Shown in pieces: positions 46,446 to 58,768 of a stretch of DNA of 64,000 nucleotides. A program made the translations under genes and the position numbers. The notes under the pieces were generated by a model. The model did no database searches and was not told where the DNA came from. It was given only the letters and a program-made list of their open reading frames with translations. Source of the stretch: Meandrina meandrites. Lineage: Eukaryota; Cnidaria; Anthozoa; Scleractinia; Meandrinidae. The stretch is from NCBI GenBank assembly GCA_963693305.1, contig OY855908.1, positions 3,400,501 through 3,464,500 on the forward strand, read 5' to 3'. Numbering within the stretch: position 1 is the stretch's first letter; each line of letters starts with the position of its first letter.

Positions 46446-46879
46446 ATGTTAATATTTTCGCTGAAATATCAATTTCCGTCTTTTCTTATAGAAAGGATTT
46501 TCTCGGCAACATGATTGATTAATGTATAAAAAACAAATGGAGGTGAAATAAAATTTCTCAGAACCAAAACAGGAAGCATATTTCTTTTTTTTGGACTGAT
46601 AATTTTATGTCACACCATTGGTCAAAATTGATCACGTGATAACTCTACTGGACAAATGTCAAGTATTCAGAGGAACGGAAGTAGAGCGGCATGCCGAGAC
46701 CATGTTTAGGCTGCAGACGCTGCACGAAAACGTCTCCTATTTCCTTTGTTACACGCAAAAAAGGTTCACAGATTTCCGTTCCAACAACGAAAAGATACAG
46801 GAATCCCACTTTACGAGTTGAACAAAGGACCTTATTCATTTGTCGTTCGAAATTCAGTCCAGTTCTGCCATTAATAACC
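46446..46879. other. Intergenic, nothing firm
   Basis: No gene recognised. It may include decayed 5' sequence of the Penelope-like element that follows. Confidence 0.4.
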
Positions 46880-47800
46880 AGGACATAGAAAATGGATCCT
46901 AAACTTTATTACTAACTTCATACGACTGAAGTTACCCCTGTAACCTTCTATAGCCTTCCTAAGACCCACAAGGCTCATACCTCTCCGCCCAATAACCAGT
47001 TGTATTAACTCACCGCACAAACATCGAAGTACTTGGTTTCTATGTTATCTCTACTGGAGGAAAGATACTTTGTGAAAAATAGCGCAGTGTTTGCAATAGA
47101 ATATAAGAAACCATCACTACAGAGATCGAAACCACGGTGTAAATGATGTCGCTTCTCTGTTTACATCGATTCCAGTAGAGTTGGCTGTACAGATTATCCG
47201 TGATAGGTTGGAGCGAGATACAACTCTATTACAGTTTATGCTGAGTTTTCAGCTTTGAGCAGGAACACTATCAGTTTGGTTGCGCCATGGGTTCGCCTGT
47301 GAGTGCAATCATGGCCAATTTAGTGGTGGAGTTTGTAGAAGACAGGGCGATTTCTACAGCCGCCCATCCACCCACATGATGGTGCTGGTATGTCGACGAC
47401 AGCCACTTATGCCTACAAAAGTAGTATGTGCAAGAGTCTCAAATCAACAAAAGAGGTCCGTAGTGAATACATTCCTTAAGAGAGCAGAGAAAATTCCTTC
47501 AACAAGCGCAAGAAAACGAAAAGAAAAGAAGCACGTGGTCAAACTCTTGATGCCAATAATTCTCCGTTACGGTTTATCAAGAGTTGTGTCTCCTATCGTA
47601 GAGCTAGTCGTCGCATGTGAAACAGCAACACTTTTTCGAATGCACTAACGAAATCGTTTGATGTTCTACCCTATGATGAGAAAGGCGTAACTGAAAGAGT
47701 GTCGAACGTTCTACGTAACGACGGGGCCAGAGTTGGACTTAACCCAGACCAAAGAATAAACTCTCTACATTTCAGTCCAGATGTGTGGTATACAAAGCCT
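46880..47800 (+). mobile_element. Penelope-like retroelement fragment, heavily mutated
   Basis: Translated islands match the polymerase of Penelope-like elements: VTFYSLPKTHK near 46935, CAMGSPVSAIMANLVVEF near 47283-47336 and a YVDD-like box near 47390. Farther on comes VLPYDEKGVTERVSNVLRND near 47665-47720, the region before the nuclease. Several stops and frameshifts; no intact frame. Confidence 0.75.
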
Positions 47801-47854
47801 TGACTGCGACTTTGTTAACTATGGACAAATGGTCAGAACCTTAGTTATTAGATT

Positions 47855-48170
47855 TAAAGGAACTGTGTCACGGATTTTTGAGCAGCCAAAAATATATTTG
47901 TGTCGTAGGAAACTTAAAAATAGTGGTACATTTTTGTTAACAATTGTTATATTAGAACACTGAAACTGCTAAGAAACTTGTTTGACTGCAGATGGCTTGG
48001 ATGGAAATGGATTACTACGCATCTTCAAAAAATCTATACTTAAAGCTGTGGTTTGATTTCTCTGCGCAAACTAAGGTTATATCTTCTTTTAGATGTTATG
48101 TTTTTCAATTTCAGAAACGGTTGGACCAAAAATCCGCAAAATCCCCGTGACATTGCTCATTTAAAGACCA
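47855..48170. repeat. Dispersed repeat family copy 3 (reverse orientation)
   Basis: Reverse complement of the 23180 and 36640 copies, with ends GGAACTGTGTCACGG and CCCCGTGACATTGCTC. Confidence 0.7.
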
Positions 48171-48438
48171 GAGAAGAGCAACTCTAAAATTGCACCATAA
48201 GCAAACCAGTTTGACCATAGTATGGATTTTGACTATTATGGACAAAGCGCGCGATTATCACAAGAGGCTTTTTCTTGAAGCGTGATAGAGACCATTATGT
48301 GAGAAATAAGCATCTAAAAATGATCAAGATAAATGGAAAAATAAATTTCAGTTTGTTGCGTGGCACTTTAAAAATACAAAAAAGTTAAAAAAGTTCTCAC
48401 TTAATGAGTATTAGGTGCATTGGAAAAAGTTCACAGTT

Positions 48439-48475
48439 CCATACGTTTTGGGCTCAGCCCTTCATCAGTGGAAAG
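48439..48475 (-). ncRNA. Hammerhead-ribozyme-like motif, probably inactive
   Basis: On the minus strand CTGATGA is followed by a stem GGGC-TGA-GCCC and then AAAAC in place of GAAAC. Hammerhead motifs of this kind occur in Penelope-like element termini. The changed G in the core should abolish cleavage. Confidence 0.4.
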
Positions 48476-49440
48476 TCAAATTTAAAAAAGGCTGGCTTGC
48501 GCCATGAAAACAATTTTTTGAACTCGAAAGGCCGAGAAAAACAAAAGGAAAAGGAGCAAAAAAAAATCGGAACGGGTCAGCCAATGCGCCAAAGTAAACT
48601 GTCATACATTTTAATACATAATCTTCATTGAAATCTTGCTCCAGTGTAAGAAAGTGTTTTTCTAGCAAAGATAAGAGAAATTTAGCATCATAGCACCAAA
48701 AAAAAAAAAAAACAACAACAACAACAAATAAACGGTTATAAAGCGCCGAAAGGGTTACTCACTTTACAAGTTGTCCTCCTTAGGTTTCTTGCATATATTT
48801 CACTACGATCGGGACAAGTTCACAAAACATAACATTTTAAGACTCTTTTGGCCGGGTAGGAGATAAAAAAAGTATTTTTGTGAACTCATTCGCCAGTGGA
48901 GCGTGTAAATTCTGGCCGGAGCGGTGTTTTCGCTCAGTCTCTGTACGTGCGCAGGCGAACGGAAGGTCAAAAACTTTTTAGTGGCGGCAACCTCATAATT
49001 AATCAAACAAAGAATAAAATCTATTTAAACAGTAACATACTCCGAGCTCGGCAGGAATCCATTGAGCCTGAAATGACTAGCAAGTTACGCAAGAGAACTT
49101 CTCCTCGCACATATAATTTTTCATAATCGGCCAAGCGGGGCGACTGTCTGTTTTGCAGCCAAAAAAAGTTGCCGTAGCTGCGACATGAGCGCCACCACAG
49201 CGATATTGATAGTGTCTGTTGACATTCTCGGCCGGCTTACCAACTAGTGCATATAATCTCTACCACTTTGTCATATTTTAGTGTTTTTAATGTACGAATT
49301 TGAAATTCTAACTCTGTTAGGCAACTATTTTAACTTCAGCAATGGGAAGCGCTTCCTTTCTTCGTCCTGTACAATCTGTGAAACATTTCGATTTTTTACT
49401 TCCTCCTTTTAACTTTGCATACACAGTTTACAGATTATTA
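48476..49440. other. Intergenic, nothing recognised
   Basis: Mixed sequence with an (A)n/(CAA)n tract at 48699-48727. The short ORFs here show no family resemblance. Confidence 0.4.
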
Positions 49441-50065
49441 TTAAGACGGAATCCGCCAGGACTTCGAGTAGTTGTTGGACAAAATTATGTACCAAAATTA
49501 TTTACACCTTATTACAAGCTTTTGTGTTACTGCTTCAAATATCTTATGAAAAGAAATCTTTTCTAACAACACCAAACATCGAAAACCAATCTCGAAGTTC
49601 CGCTGAATTCCACTAAATCGCTTAAGAGACGCGAGCTTTTGCCTATAGCTTGTGAACATTAAATTTCATTTTCTCAGGCTCTGATAAGAAATTGTTGTAC
49701 CAAAATTATTTACACCTTATTGCAAACTTTTGTGTTACTGCTTCAAATATCTTATCAAAAGAAATCTTATCTAACAACACCAAACACCGAAAACAAATTT
49801 TGAAATTTCACTGAATTCCACTGAATCGAAGACGATTTTACAAAATGGCTGCACGTGGGAATTTCCCTATAGCTTGTGAACTTTGAAATTCATTTTCTAA
49901 GACTCTGATAAGAAATTGTTGTTGGTGTTATCAGTGATAATTACTTACATCTTTACCTTTTATTTAGGGTAGAAAATAACGCAATAGGATCTAAATTATT
50001 CTGGTACTCGATTTTTGTCCAACTTAAATAAATATTACTCGACTTCCTGGTGGATTCCGTCTTAA
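49441..50065. mobile_element. TTAA-flanked inverted-repeat element, uninterrupted copy
   Basis: Reverse complement of the element at 8880-9899, but with TCCACCAGGAAGTCG continuous where the other copy carries its nested insert. Ends TTAAGACGGAATCC on both sides. Confidence 0.85.
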
Positions 50066-50150
50066 TAACATTTAACAAGCTGCCTTATCCTGTTTTGTGC
50101 AACGTTTGAGAAAGGGCCTGTGTAAGGAAATTTGTAAAAATGTCTAAAAT

Positions 50151-50960
50151 CCCGACGTGTTCAATCGATAAAAATGATAATCGATAACAATTGATAAAAT
50201 CGATAAAAATTAGTTAATTGTATCGGAAATCGATAAAAATCGATAAAGGGATATGTTGTGAGTAATCGATAATTATCTATTTTTAAATTATTGTTATCGA
50301 TTTTATCGAACTTATCAAATTTATCGGCGCAACAAAAACCAGTCTAACACAAAATTCTCTCGCAGGATAAGTTTTAGATTTATCTCCCAAATCAACTACC
50401 TTTGAACAAATACGTATCATGATCGTTATTATACTTAACAAGATTCAGCGGAGAAACAAAACGTAACAACTTCTTCTTGCATTTTACTTAGAAACTATTC
50501 AAGTTAAACACCGTTAAGACATTTTACGATGGTAGTAGAGTGGACGTCGTGGATGTTTATAAATGAAAGAAATTCTTCAAACTCATTTGCTTGATTCTGT
50601 TGATCTTATTTGGGCTTACTACAACTCCGAGCTATGAACGAGTGAGAAGGTCTTAAGACGCTCAGATAAAACAGATGTAAGCCCCTTGTTAAACGTATCG
50701 GCAAAAACAAAGCTTGCGTTTAAAACGCTGTCTTGAAAAAAAAAACCCGATTTTTTGCATTTACAAGTGTCTACAATACACGGTCCTAATGAAAACGATA
50801 AAATCAATAAATTCGATACCTCAAAAGAGCAGCGATGGTTGAGTATTGATTTCTATCGATTGATCGATAAAATCGATAACGTTTAAATTTAAATTATCGA
50901 TAGTTATCGATTTATCGAACGGTTTTCCGCTATCGGTTTTTATCGATTAAACACGTCGGG
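50151..50960. mobile_element. Element with CCCGACGTGTT termini and dense ATCGATAA repeats
   Basis: Left end CCCGACGTGTTCAATCGATA is mirrored by TATCGATTAAACACGTCGGG at the right. Both subterminal 130-bp zones are packed with ATCGATAA/TTATCGAT units; the middle 500 bp lacks them. No target duplication could be defined. Confidence 0.75.
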
Positions 50961-52030
50961 CAAAAATGCGTAGCAATGCCGCTTGGGTTTGTCTATGTGT
51001 CTATTAAACTCTGTGAGCCCTCGGTCTTAGAAAAACAATTCTTGTGTAAAATGCATGAAGAATACCTTTTTAATGTTCTCACGGAAAACCAACCAAACGA
51101 TCTTGTAAATCCTGTCCACTTTTTTAAAATTCTGTTAGCGACGCAATCACTGATAGACTACATCTTACAAGCGATTCTAGATACTAAATTAAAACGCATG
51201 TGTGTTGCCGAAAAATTAGATGTTAAACTTGAATTTTCTTCGGCTTCAAAATCAGAAATGTGTTCAGTGTTAAAGACTCCGTCCAAGGAAAGGTCCGTTC
51301 GCGGATTGTTCACAGATTTGTGTGTCCTTCCAGGTAAAACCACTCGTCAGCCGGGAAGTGGGGACGTAGGCATTTGAATTTGGGATAAAAGCTCTCATGT
51401 CCACAAACACTTACATGCTTCCGAGGAATTCATGCTCTGCGGATTCTTTAACCATCTTGGACTCCGCCGCCACTGAGACTCAAGTCAAAACAGACCTTTT
51501 GTAGCCTGTTTGTTATTCTTTTGTACACATTCGTTCATGCAAATTTCGCTCCAAGCGTCGTTAGGGTCGATTTACGCAGTACGACTTGCGAGATATGACT
51601 TAGGACCATACACGCGCGCGCGTCTGTCGTAGGGATGTGGTAGTTTGATTGACACGACGCGATTCGTGTTGTAGTCCGTGTAAGCGTGTCGCATGTGATA
51701 ATCAAAGGCAAAATATCGACACAAAAAATAACGATAGTATCGTCGAAATCGTCCTTCAGCATGTGCAAAGAACAAAAAGAATTTACCACGGGAAAAACCT
51801 GCTTAAATCAGCAATTTCAGTAGCCTCCTGTACAGATGATCTTTCGGCTCGTCGTGCGTGACAAGCAAAGAGCGTCCGCACAGGAGGCTGCAACTTCAGC
51901 ATATTAATTTGTCTCTCTCGTTTTAATTTTTTCTCTTTATGTTTTCTTGCATCTGTCAATTGTTCTTTTGTTGTCTTGCGATTTTCTTTTGTTAGCTATA
52001 CTATTCTGAGTAACACCTATTGTCACAAAC
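50961..52030. other. Intergenic region with one unidentified open frame
   Basis: An open frame of 133 codons (50976-51377, plus strand, MPLGFVYVSIKLCEP) has no recognisable domain and begins just after the ATCGATAA element. A GC-rich, CpG-rich patch with CGCGCGCGCG lies near 51613. I do not call a gene. Confidence 0.3.
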
Positions 52031-52033
52031 GTG

Positions 52034-52040
52034 TATATAA
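52034..52040 (+). promoter_or_regulatory. Possible TATA box of the second type I gene
   Basis: TATATAA lies 242 bases upstream of the ATG at 52282, within GTGTATATAAGC. Distance allows a leader of about 210 bases. Position only. Confidence 0.35.
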
Positions 52041-52281
52041 GCAAACATTTTCTAATTTAACGTAGACAACGTTCACCCCCTGCCTTTTATTGTTTTCAAA
52101 ACTGAACGTTGTTTGTCTACAAACTGACTGAAATGTCACCACTTATTTGTACAATTCAACACGTTACGAGACTTTTCGAACATGTTTCGCCAATTTTCTA
52201 AACCAAGTATCTTCTTTAATGAATTGAGTCAGTATTCGACATTCAACGTTCAGAGAACTGTATAGAACTCTTGTCCGGAAA

Positions 52282-53409
52282 ATGAAGTTCACAGTCGTCG
52301 CAGTGTTTCTAGCATTCTGTTCAGCGGTTGTAGTGGTCGAGTCCTCTGGTGAGTCTAGCGACGAAATAACTGATGGCTTTTATAAACAATTAACATTCAG
52401 CGTAAAAGTCTCGGCTGTAGGAGAGATTCAAGCCTGTTTTTTTGGTCTATCAGCTGACCTCAACAACTTTGAACATCGACAACCTCGCTATTCTATTTTC
52501 ATGGAGGAAAACACATGCGTTCGATGAACTCCGGAGCTTTACTTTCAAAATCGAGTACATTTTTTGAAGGTTTTTTTTTTATAATTACTTAAATTCGTTC
52601 TTCTGTGTTTTTGCTTGAAGGCCCCCGTGTTCCCATAATCAGCGGTGACACCATTGCTCTGCGATCAGCCTACACCTCGGGCAGCTACTCGACGAGATGG
52701 CTCGAGTGTACAAAAACTTCTTGCGCCTTGAAAGACAAGCGAATGATGTTTATCATCACGGGAAAAAAAGAAGGAAAACCAATTATCAGTGGCGATACAG
52801 TGTCACTTAGTTCTGTGAACTATGGCCCTAGTTTTCGGCTTTCCTGCGGTAATTCGACCAGTGCCAAGTGTTACATGAAAAAGTAAGTACACCAACGTAC
52901 GCAATTTGCGTTGCTAGCCCTTTGTCTTCGCGACTTGAAATTTTTTGAGTCAGTCCTGGAATTATACATTTTTATTAAATACAAGCGGGAAGGTTCAAAA
53001 AGGCCACAATACCCTCTCGCTGCGATATACTTATCGATAATTATAAATCGAGTTCATTCAAAATATAAAATTATAATAATTTTTTGATTTTGTGCCCATA
53101 TATTGAAAGATTAACAGCGGCAAATGTAAGATCTATCGCTCTTTTTTTAGAACTACCAGCTCAATGAGGGAAGGCGACTGGCTGGAATATTCGTACGCCA
53201 CTTTCCAAATTTTCTCCCGCGATGCTTTTGATGGTACTCCGGTGGAAAACGGTGATGTGATGGGCTTGAAATACCCGTACAGCTCCAACAGTGCCTGGCT
53301 GACTTACTCCGGCCACCACTTTTATCCCCGTGACTGCAGCAGCGAGAGTAAAAAAACATGTGCAGCTGAAAACAAATTCACTGGCTTCGTAATCTACAAG
53401 AAGCTGTGA
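52282..53409 (+). CDS. Secreted threefold-repeat (beta-trefoil-like) protein, type I, copy 2
   Basis: Exons 52282-52348, 52621-52882 and 53151-53409, 588 nt, 195 residues, same phases as the 39483 gene. Signal peptide MKFTVVAVFLAFCSAVVVVES. Repeats PIISGDTIAL with WLEC, PIISGDTVSL with RLSC, and PVENGDVMGLKYP with AWLTY. Compared with copy 1 it lacks a 13-residue segment in the first repeat that contains two cysteines (positions 39839-39883 of copy 1). Both the coding and untranslated parts align closely with copy 1, so this is a recent tandem duplicate. Polyadenylation signal at about 53570. Confidence 0.88.
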
Positions 53410-54417
53410 AGTATTGAAGACCAGAAAGTCCTCAACCAGAGATTCGAGCAAAAACTTTAGATGTAGATTTTTTTGCGCCAGAATTAAATGAGTAAAATCT
53501 CAAGTTAAGCGTCGGGAAAATTCATTTGAATTATTGCGAAGGAATTTGCTTTGTTTTGTTGTTATTTCAAATAAAAACTGTTGAGGAATTTAGAATGTGT
53601 GATGGCTACTCGTGTACGTAAAACACACCTTAACATGTAGAATAGCCCATAAAGAAAATTCGCCCACTGTTGGTCTCATTAGCCGATTAATCGTCTCACG
53701 ATGCATAGTCCAAATAAAGTCTGCCACTCCAAGTCGCCTCTTTCATCCAAACAGACAGAAATACCTTTAAAAAGATTGAGATCTATGGTGATAAGAAAAA
53801 AAGCCCGGTTTTGGTTTTCGTTGAATTAACACTTGGTATACATAAGTGTGAAAAATAAAGTTCTCTATCAACTTAAAAGTGTAACTTCCCCCCTTACTTC
53901 CTGAAGAAGCTCAAATTTTGCTTCCAAATATATGTCCTTTTCAAAATAAAGTCGGATTTAATTTTTATGTCCGTGCGAAGTCGTCATATGAATTATAAAG
54001 TCATTTATCTAAAATTGGTTAAATTTTTCATTTTCAATTTTTTCCAATAACACGAACTCGCAACATTAAATGTGCGAAGGAAAAAAAAACAGCTTTTAGT
54101 TCTCACAGTGTGCGTTATTGAAGAAAACAGCTTTGCTTCAATTTTGGCTTGTTGAACAATGTAGTGTAATCAATTGCTTTCTTTGTCCTTTCCTCATAAA
54201 AATTCCTCACTGTTACAGTTTTCCTTTTTTCATTCAGTAAAACTTTAGTCTTATCGACAGAAATAAAATTAAAATGGACATTCAAATAAAAAGGATGAGA
54301 AAAATAGTTTTATTGAAATAACAAAACGACACAAAACTCATATCATGACCATCGAAGAAAATCACTTCATAGTCTTTATAGCCGAAACTTCCTTAAAGAC
54401 TAGAAACTTGAATAATG

Positions 54418-54452
<35 letters not shown>

Positions 54453-54902
54453 CGGACTGATGTCCTTTTTCAAAATAGAAAGTGAACTAAGAATAATACG
54501 CACTCTTGTATAAACGGCAGCGGACACGGCCCTTGTTTAGTCCATTAGTATCGAGTTAGTAGTATCGGAATTGTACTCTAAGTTACATTGTATGCTGTAG
54601 ACAGTTTTACCGATAGCTTTTAATTTTTATTTCTTCAGCATTTCATTCGAACTGACCCTCGTGATACATACAATATTGAATTCAAATTCTGTAAATGTTT
54701 TGAAAATGTAAATATAAACGTAAATATTTTAGGACACTATGAAAAACACGTTTTCAGACATGTTTCACGCTAGAAGGTCAAGGTACAAATTCAGTCTAAA
54801 TCAAACATCATCTATAGCACTTGTGGTCAGTCGGGATTCGACATTCAACGTTCGAAGAGCTTGTTACCAGAAAAGAATCTCTAAGCAAGAGCCTCAGTGA
54901 TA
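53410..54902. other. Intergenic spacer duplicated from 40638-41952
   Basis: Aligns with the spacer of the first pair, including CCTTAACATGTAGAATA, the (TTGA)n array and the sequence around the type II leader (CTAGAAGGTCAAGG). No additional gene seen. Confidence 0.75.
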
Positions 54903-56088
54903 ATGAAGTATATAGCGGTGGCAGTTTTGGTGTGTTTCATGGCGTCATTCCTCGCGGTTGGCGTGGATTCAGCTGTCAGCTCTACGAGCACTCATCTAAG
55001 CATCAGCGCTCCTATCGAAGAAATTTGGGCTGGTTTATCTAGCGGTAAAAATTTTCAATGACGATAACCTTGATATATTCAACTTTTAGAGACAAATCCC
55101 TTATAGATAAAGGCTTCAATATGTGAGGAATTTTTTTTCATACGATGCGATTGCGTCGACGATGTAAGGCGCGATACGAAATCCAATACATTTCAACAAA
55201 ACCGACAAATTAATTTTGCCGGTTATGTTGGCACCCTGACAAAAACGCCAATGCATTTACATCGTGCTTTCAGTTTAAATAACTAGAAAGAAACACTTTT
55301 GCACTAACTATGTTTTTCTGTTTTCTCTTTAAGGCATCCGATATCCAATCATCAAAAGTGGTGACATGATTGCTCTGCGGTGGGCCTACCCTTCTAGCCA
55401 TACCTACGGTAAGTACTGGTTGTACTGTGCATCAACGTGTGTCTGGACAAACCGCGGGAGCCACATTATCACCTCCTCAGGATGGTCTTCTTGGTCAAAC
55501 TACATGAAGTTTATTATCACTGCCTTTGGAAAGGTGAACGGAGAGCCCATAGACAGTGGCGATACAGTGTCGCTCTCCTCCGTAGGCTATGGTAGCAAGT
55601 ACCGGCTGCGTTGTTCCACGTCTACCTCTTACAGGTGTTTAATGTCATCGTAAGTATAAAATTCACTTGATAATTTCTAATACCATAACGGCTTGTGGCT
55701 GCTCTAATTGTTTTTCAATTTTTTAATCTCGAGCTCAAGGTACGAATTCTCCTTACTGCATTCTTGCTTAAAGAAAAGTATGCTCGCGATGAGAAATTTG
55801 ATCCTGATCTTGGAGTGTTTTCTGTTTTGTAGACTCACCAGCTCGATGACCGGACACAACTGGCTGGCATATTCATACGCCACTTTCCAGATCTACTCCA
55901 GGTACGCTACTGAGGGTACCCCTGTGCAATACGGTGATGTGGTGGGCTTCAAATATCCGTACTACACCAACAGTGCCTGGCTGTACTACAGCAGCTACTT
56001 TTACGCCCGCAGCTGTAGCAGTAGCAGCAAGTATTCGTGTGCCGCTGTAAACTCAAACACTGGCTTCCAGATCTTCAAGAAGTTGTGA
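54903..56088 (+). CDS. Secreted threefold-repeat (beta-trefoil-like) protein, type II, copy 2
   Basis: Exons 54903-55044, 55334-55649 and 55833-56088, 714 nt, 237 residues, same phases as the 41953 gene. Signal peptide MKYIAVAVLVCFMASFLAVG and a Ser/Thr-rich linker. Repeats PIIKSGDMIALRW, PIDSGDTVSLSS and PVQYGDVVGFKYP. One codon shorter than copy 1 in the last repeat (AWLYYSS against AWLSYYSS). Exon 2 has a run of 147 identical bases with copy 1 (55348-55494 against 42379-42525) while flanking introns differ clearly. Polyadenylation signal at about 56254. Confidence 0.88.
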
Positions 56089-57139
56089 AGTTCTGAAGAC
56101 CTCAAGCCCTGATGTCCTCAACCAGAGAGATTCAAGTATAAACTGTAGAAAAAAACGTTTTTTTCGCGCTCGAATAAATGAGTAAAAGACTCAAGTTAAG
56201 CATCGGGAAATTCATTTGAATTGTTGCAAAGGGCTGTTTAGTTTAAAATTTCCAATAAAAGAGTTGAGGAACTGAAAAACACGTTTAATGTTTATTGCGT
56301 TGGATTGACTGGTAAACTGAATGAATATTTGGGTGCAAAAACACTGCCGCAATGATTTTTTTTTCAAATATTTTAACTGACCTCATTATTTCTTCACTTC
56401 ACATTGCAGAGAAATTTTGCTGAAAAATATTTCCATCATTTCTGGCTTCATATTGCAAAGAAGTTAAAAACCCTACACCATTTTGCAGGCAATTAATAAA
56501 CATTAGTATACTTATATCCAGTTTTGTCCGAAAAAAAAAGCCCAAGTTAATAACGCTAATAAATTGATCAGAATCAAAATTGTAAGTAAATTTGCTACTG
56601 CACTTTTCAGTAACAAAAGAGATAAACCTCCTACATGCAGAAATAAGTCGAAAAGACATCTTAGCAAGCGAAAAGAAAGCACGCAGAAAAATACAGAAAG
56701 AAAAATAGATGTCATATATAGCTCCGGGGTTTATTGTTAATTCACTAGGCCATTTTCGATGCAAAGTGAGAAATCTGTAGTTCAGTCAAGTATTAAAGGA
56801 GCGATGTCCCTAGCCCTTCGTGTCACTATCCAAAATAAACAAAAGTCCAAAGATTGCTACCCTAAGAGAAAACTGACTTCCTCAAACATGAATTTTTATG
56901 TAATCTGAAGTCGAGCTAAGCCACGCAGATTTGAAGTCCCATAGAGATAGGGGGGAAGCGAGGGGCCTGAAAGTTTTAACCATAGACGCGGGCTAGTGAT
57001 TTCCAAAAAAGGCGAACTCTCAGCAATAAGGCCAACAAATGTACGAAGCTATGCGCTACTCATGTAAAGACAATTTCTGTGTGTCTCGCATTCTGAAATT
57101 TAAACCGCACTTTACCAGTCAATTACTCTCTGTTTCTAT

Positions 57140-57578
57140 GAGGGTCGTACAGGGGGGGTTTCTGGCACGATTCACGGACGAAAAAAATAACGAATCACGG
57201 ATCACGGATATTGAAATTTCGTTACTCTTTTATCCTGTTCTTACGCTACAAATAGTGGTTGAAGAAATCAAAATTGATTAAGAAATTAAGAAAATAAGAA
57301 AGAAACATACTCTTTTATCCTGTTCTTACTCTACCAAGAGTGTTTGACGTTACGATAATTATACAGAGATCACATTTGAGGTCTCGCGTCTCAAAATCAC
57401 GCAAAATAAAGTCAATAAAGTGGTGAAATCACGAATATCGGTTATTAATTCAAGCTCTTCACGTGTCACGCAAAACCTTCTGGTCACGGGTCACGAAGAA
57501 TAAATTTATTAAATTCACGTTTCACGGAAAATAAAATCAGCTAATCACGCGTCACGAGAATACCTCTGTACGACCCTC
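57140..57578. mobile_element. Inverted-terminal element with GAGGGTCGTACAG ends, 6-bp target duplication
   Basis: TTCTAT is duplicated at 57134-57139 and 57579-57584. Cassette copies 1 and 3 have the uninterrupted TTTGTTTCT-x-TCTATTTC sequence. The interior repeats TCACGG/TCACG words. Confidence 0.85.
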
Positions 57579-57852
57579 TTCTATCTATTTCTATTTCTAT
57601 TTCAGAAATTATTTTACTCATTTGTTTGCAAAGCGGAAATAATTTCAAGTAATTTTCAAATAAACTCACCTTGTGGGTTTTCCTTTTCCTGTTCAGTAAA
57701 CTTATTTGGAAAACTTGTCTCAGCATCACAAACGAAATAAAAATAAAGTGAAAAGATGTTAAACAAGACGCAACAAAAATCATAAAAAAGCACGCAAATA
57801 AAATGCGACAGCAATTGAGCATGGCTAATTGGGTATTTTTTTTTTCTCTCTT

Positions 57853-58110
57853 ATGACCCTGAAAGTTTTTTTTACACTGACCTTCGTCAACAGTGTCTTG
57901 GCGTCTGTTAATGTTCAAAGCCGTGAAGATGAATTCGTTTAGTTCTGTGCAAAGATATGCTTGTTTGATTACTGGCTCTGTCGAGAACTTGAGCTAATTT
58001 CTAACAAATGCTCTAGACATGCATTTGCTTTACTAGATATCTCTGTGCGGCTATGTGAGGTGAAAGAACCAGATAATCTATCGGGTGAAGCGAAACGAGT
58101 GACGCCGCTA
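57853..58110 (+). pseudogene. Broken copy 2 of the small six-cysteine secreted protein
   Basis: ATG and signal-peptide region are kept (MTLKVFFTLTFVNSVLAS), then a TAG at 57940-57942 replaces the CAG of the intact copy at codon 30. The frame beyond is open and similar through LCEVKEPD and SGEAKRV, after which the end diverges and the last cysteine is lost. Confidence 0.8.
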
Positions 58111-58768
58111 CGCCGACATGAATATCAACTGCAATTCCGTTTCAAATAGTTCCAAGTTTACTTCTTCTCGAATCGATGCAGCGATAAAAGAAATGCTAAA
58201 GTTTCGATTTATTCCATAGTTAATTATACAATTAATTTATTTGTTTAACAACTTTTCAGAACAGAATATAAAAAACCGAACTCGAGACTGACAGTGCGAT
58301 AAAGAAAGCCGTATAATGCAAACTCAAAGCTATTAATGAAATCTCACTTTTACCTATGGCCACAGAACTCACAGGCTCGTTGCTGTTTACATCTGCCATG
58401 CTGTTTGCTTATCCACTTCAAATAACCCTTGGTAAATAATGAAAACCATTTAAGTAACAAACCAGTGTGCCAAATTGCTTGAAGCAGCTTGGAGCTGATA
58501 TAAAACATTTATCACCTGATCATAAGTGCTTGGATCGGACTTATCTGATATGACCGTGCTGTAATTTACGTGTTTTAACCGACCAAATAAATAGAACAAA
58601 TCTTCACAACATCCTAGCCAAACTTACCTACTTGATGTGTACTTGTTTCCGCAATATAATTCCCTATCTCGTGATCCTACCTCAGTTATGCGATCTAAAA
58701 TCATATCGAGTTTTAACTACTCCCAAGAAGTAGGGCTCGTACAATGTCTTTCATAAATGAAAGAATAT

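Larger units (their letters stand above)
56089..58768. repeat. Triplicated downstream cassette, copy 2
   Basis: Same landmarks as copy 1 but without the 825-bp TTAA element. It contains a private 439-bp insertion at 57140-57578. Its right end is shortened: the segment equivalent to about 46,200-46,420 is lost and the sequence runs directly into a type II exon fragment. Confidence 0.85.

Noticed and set aside
50976..51377. 133-residue frame next to the ATCGATAA element
   Set aside because: No domain, no signal peptide, no homologous copy in the window; length is within chance for this composition.
56399..56764. Hydrophobic minus-strand frames in the cassettes (also near 43440, 57541 and 60854), suggestive of a membrane protein
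   Set aside because: The three copies are open in different frames with stops and shifts, and plausible splice sites are not consistent. At best a decayed gene.
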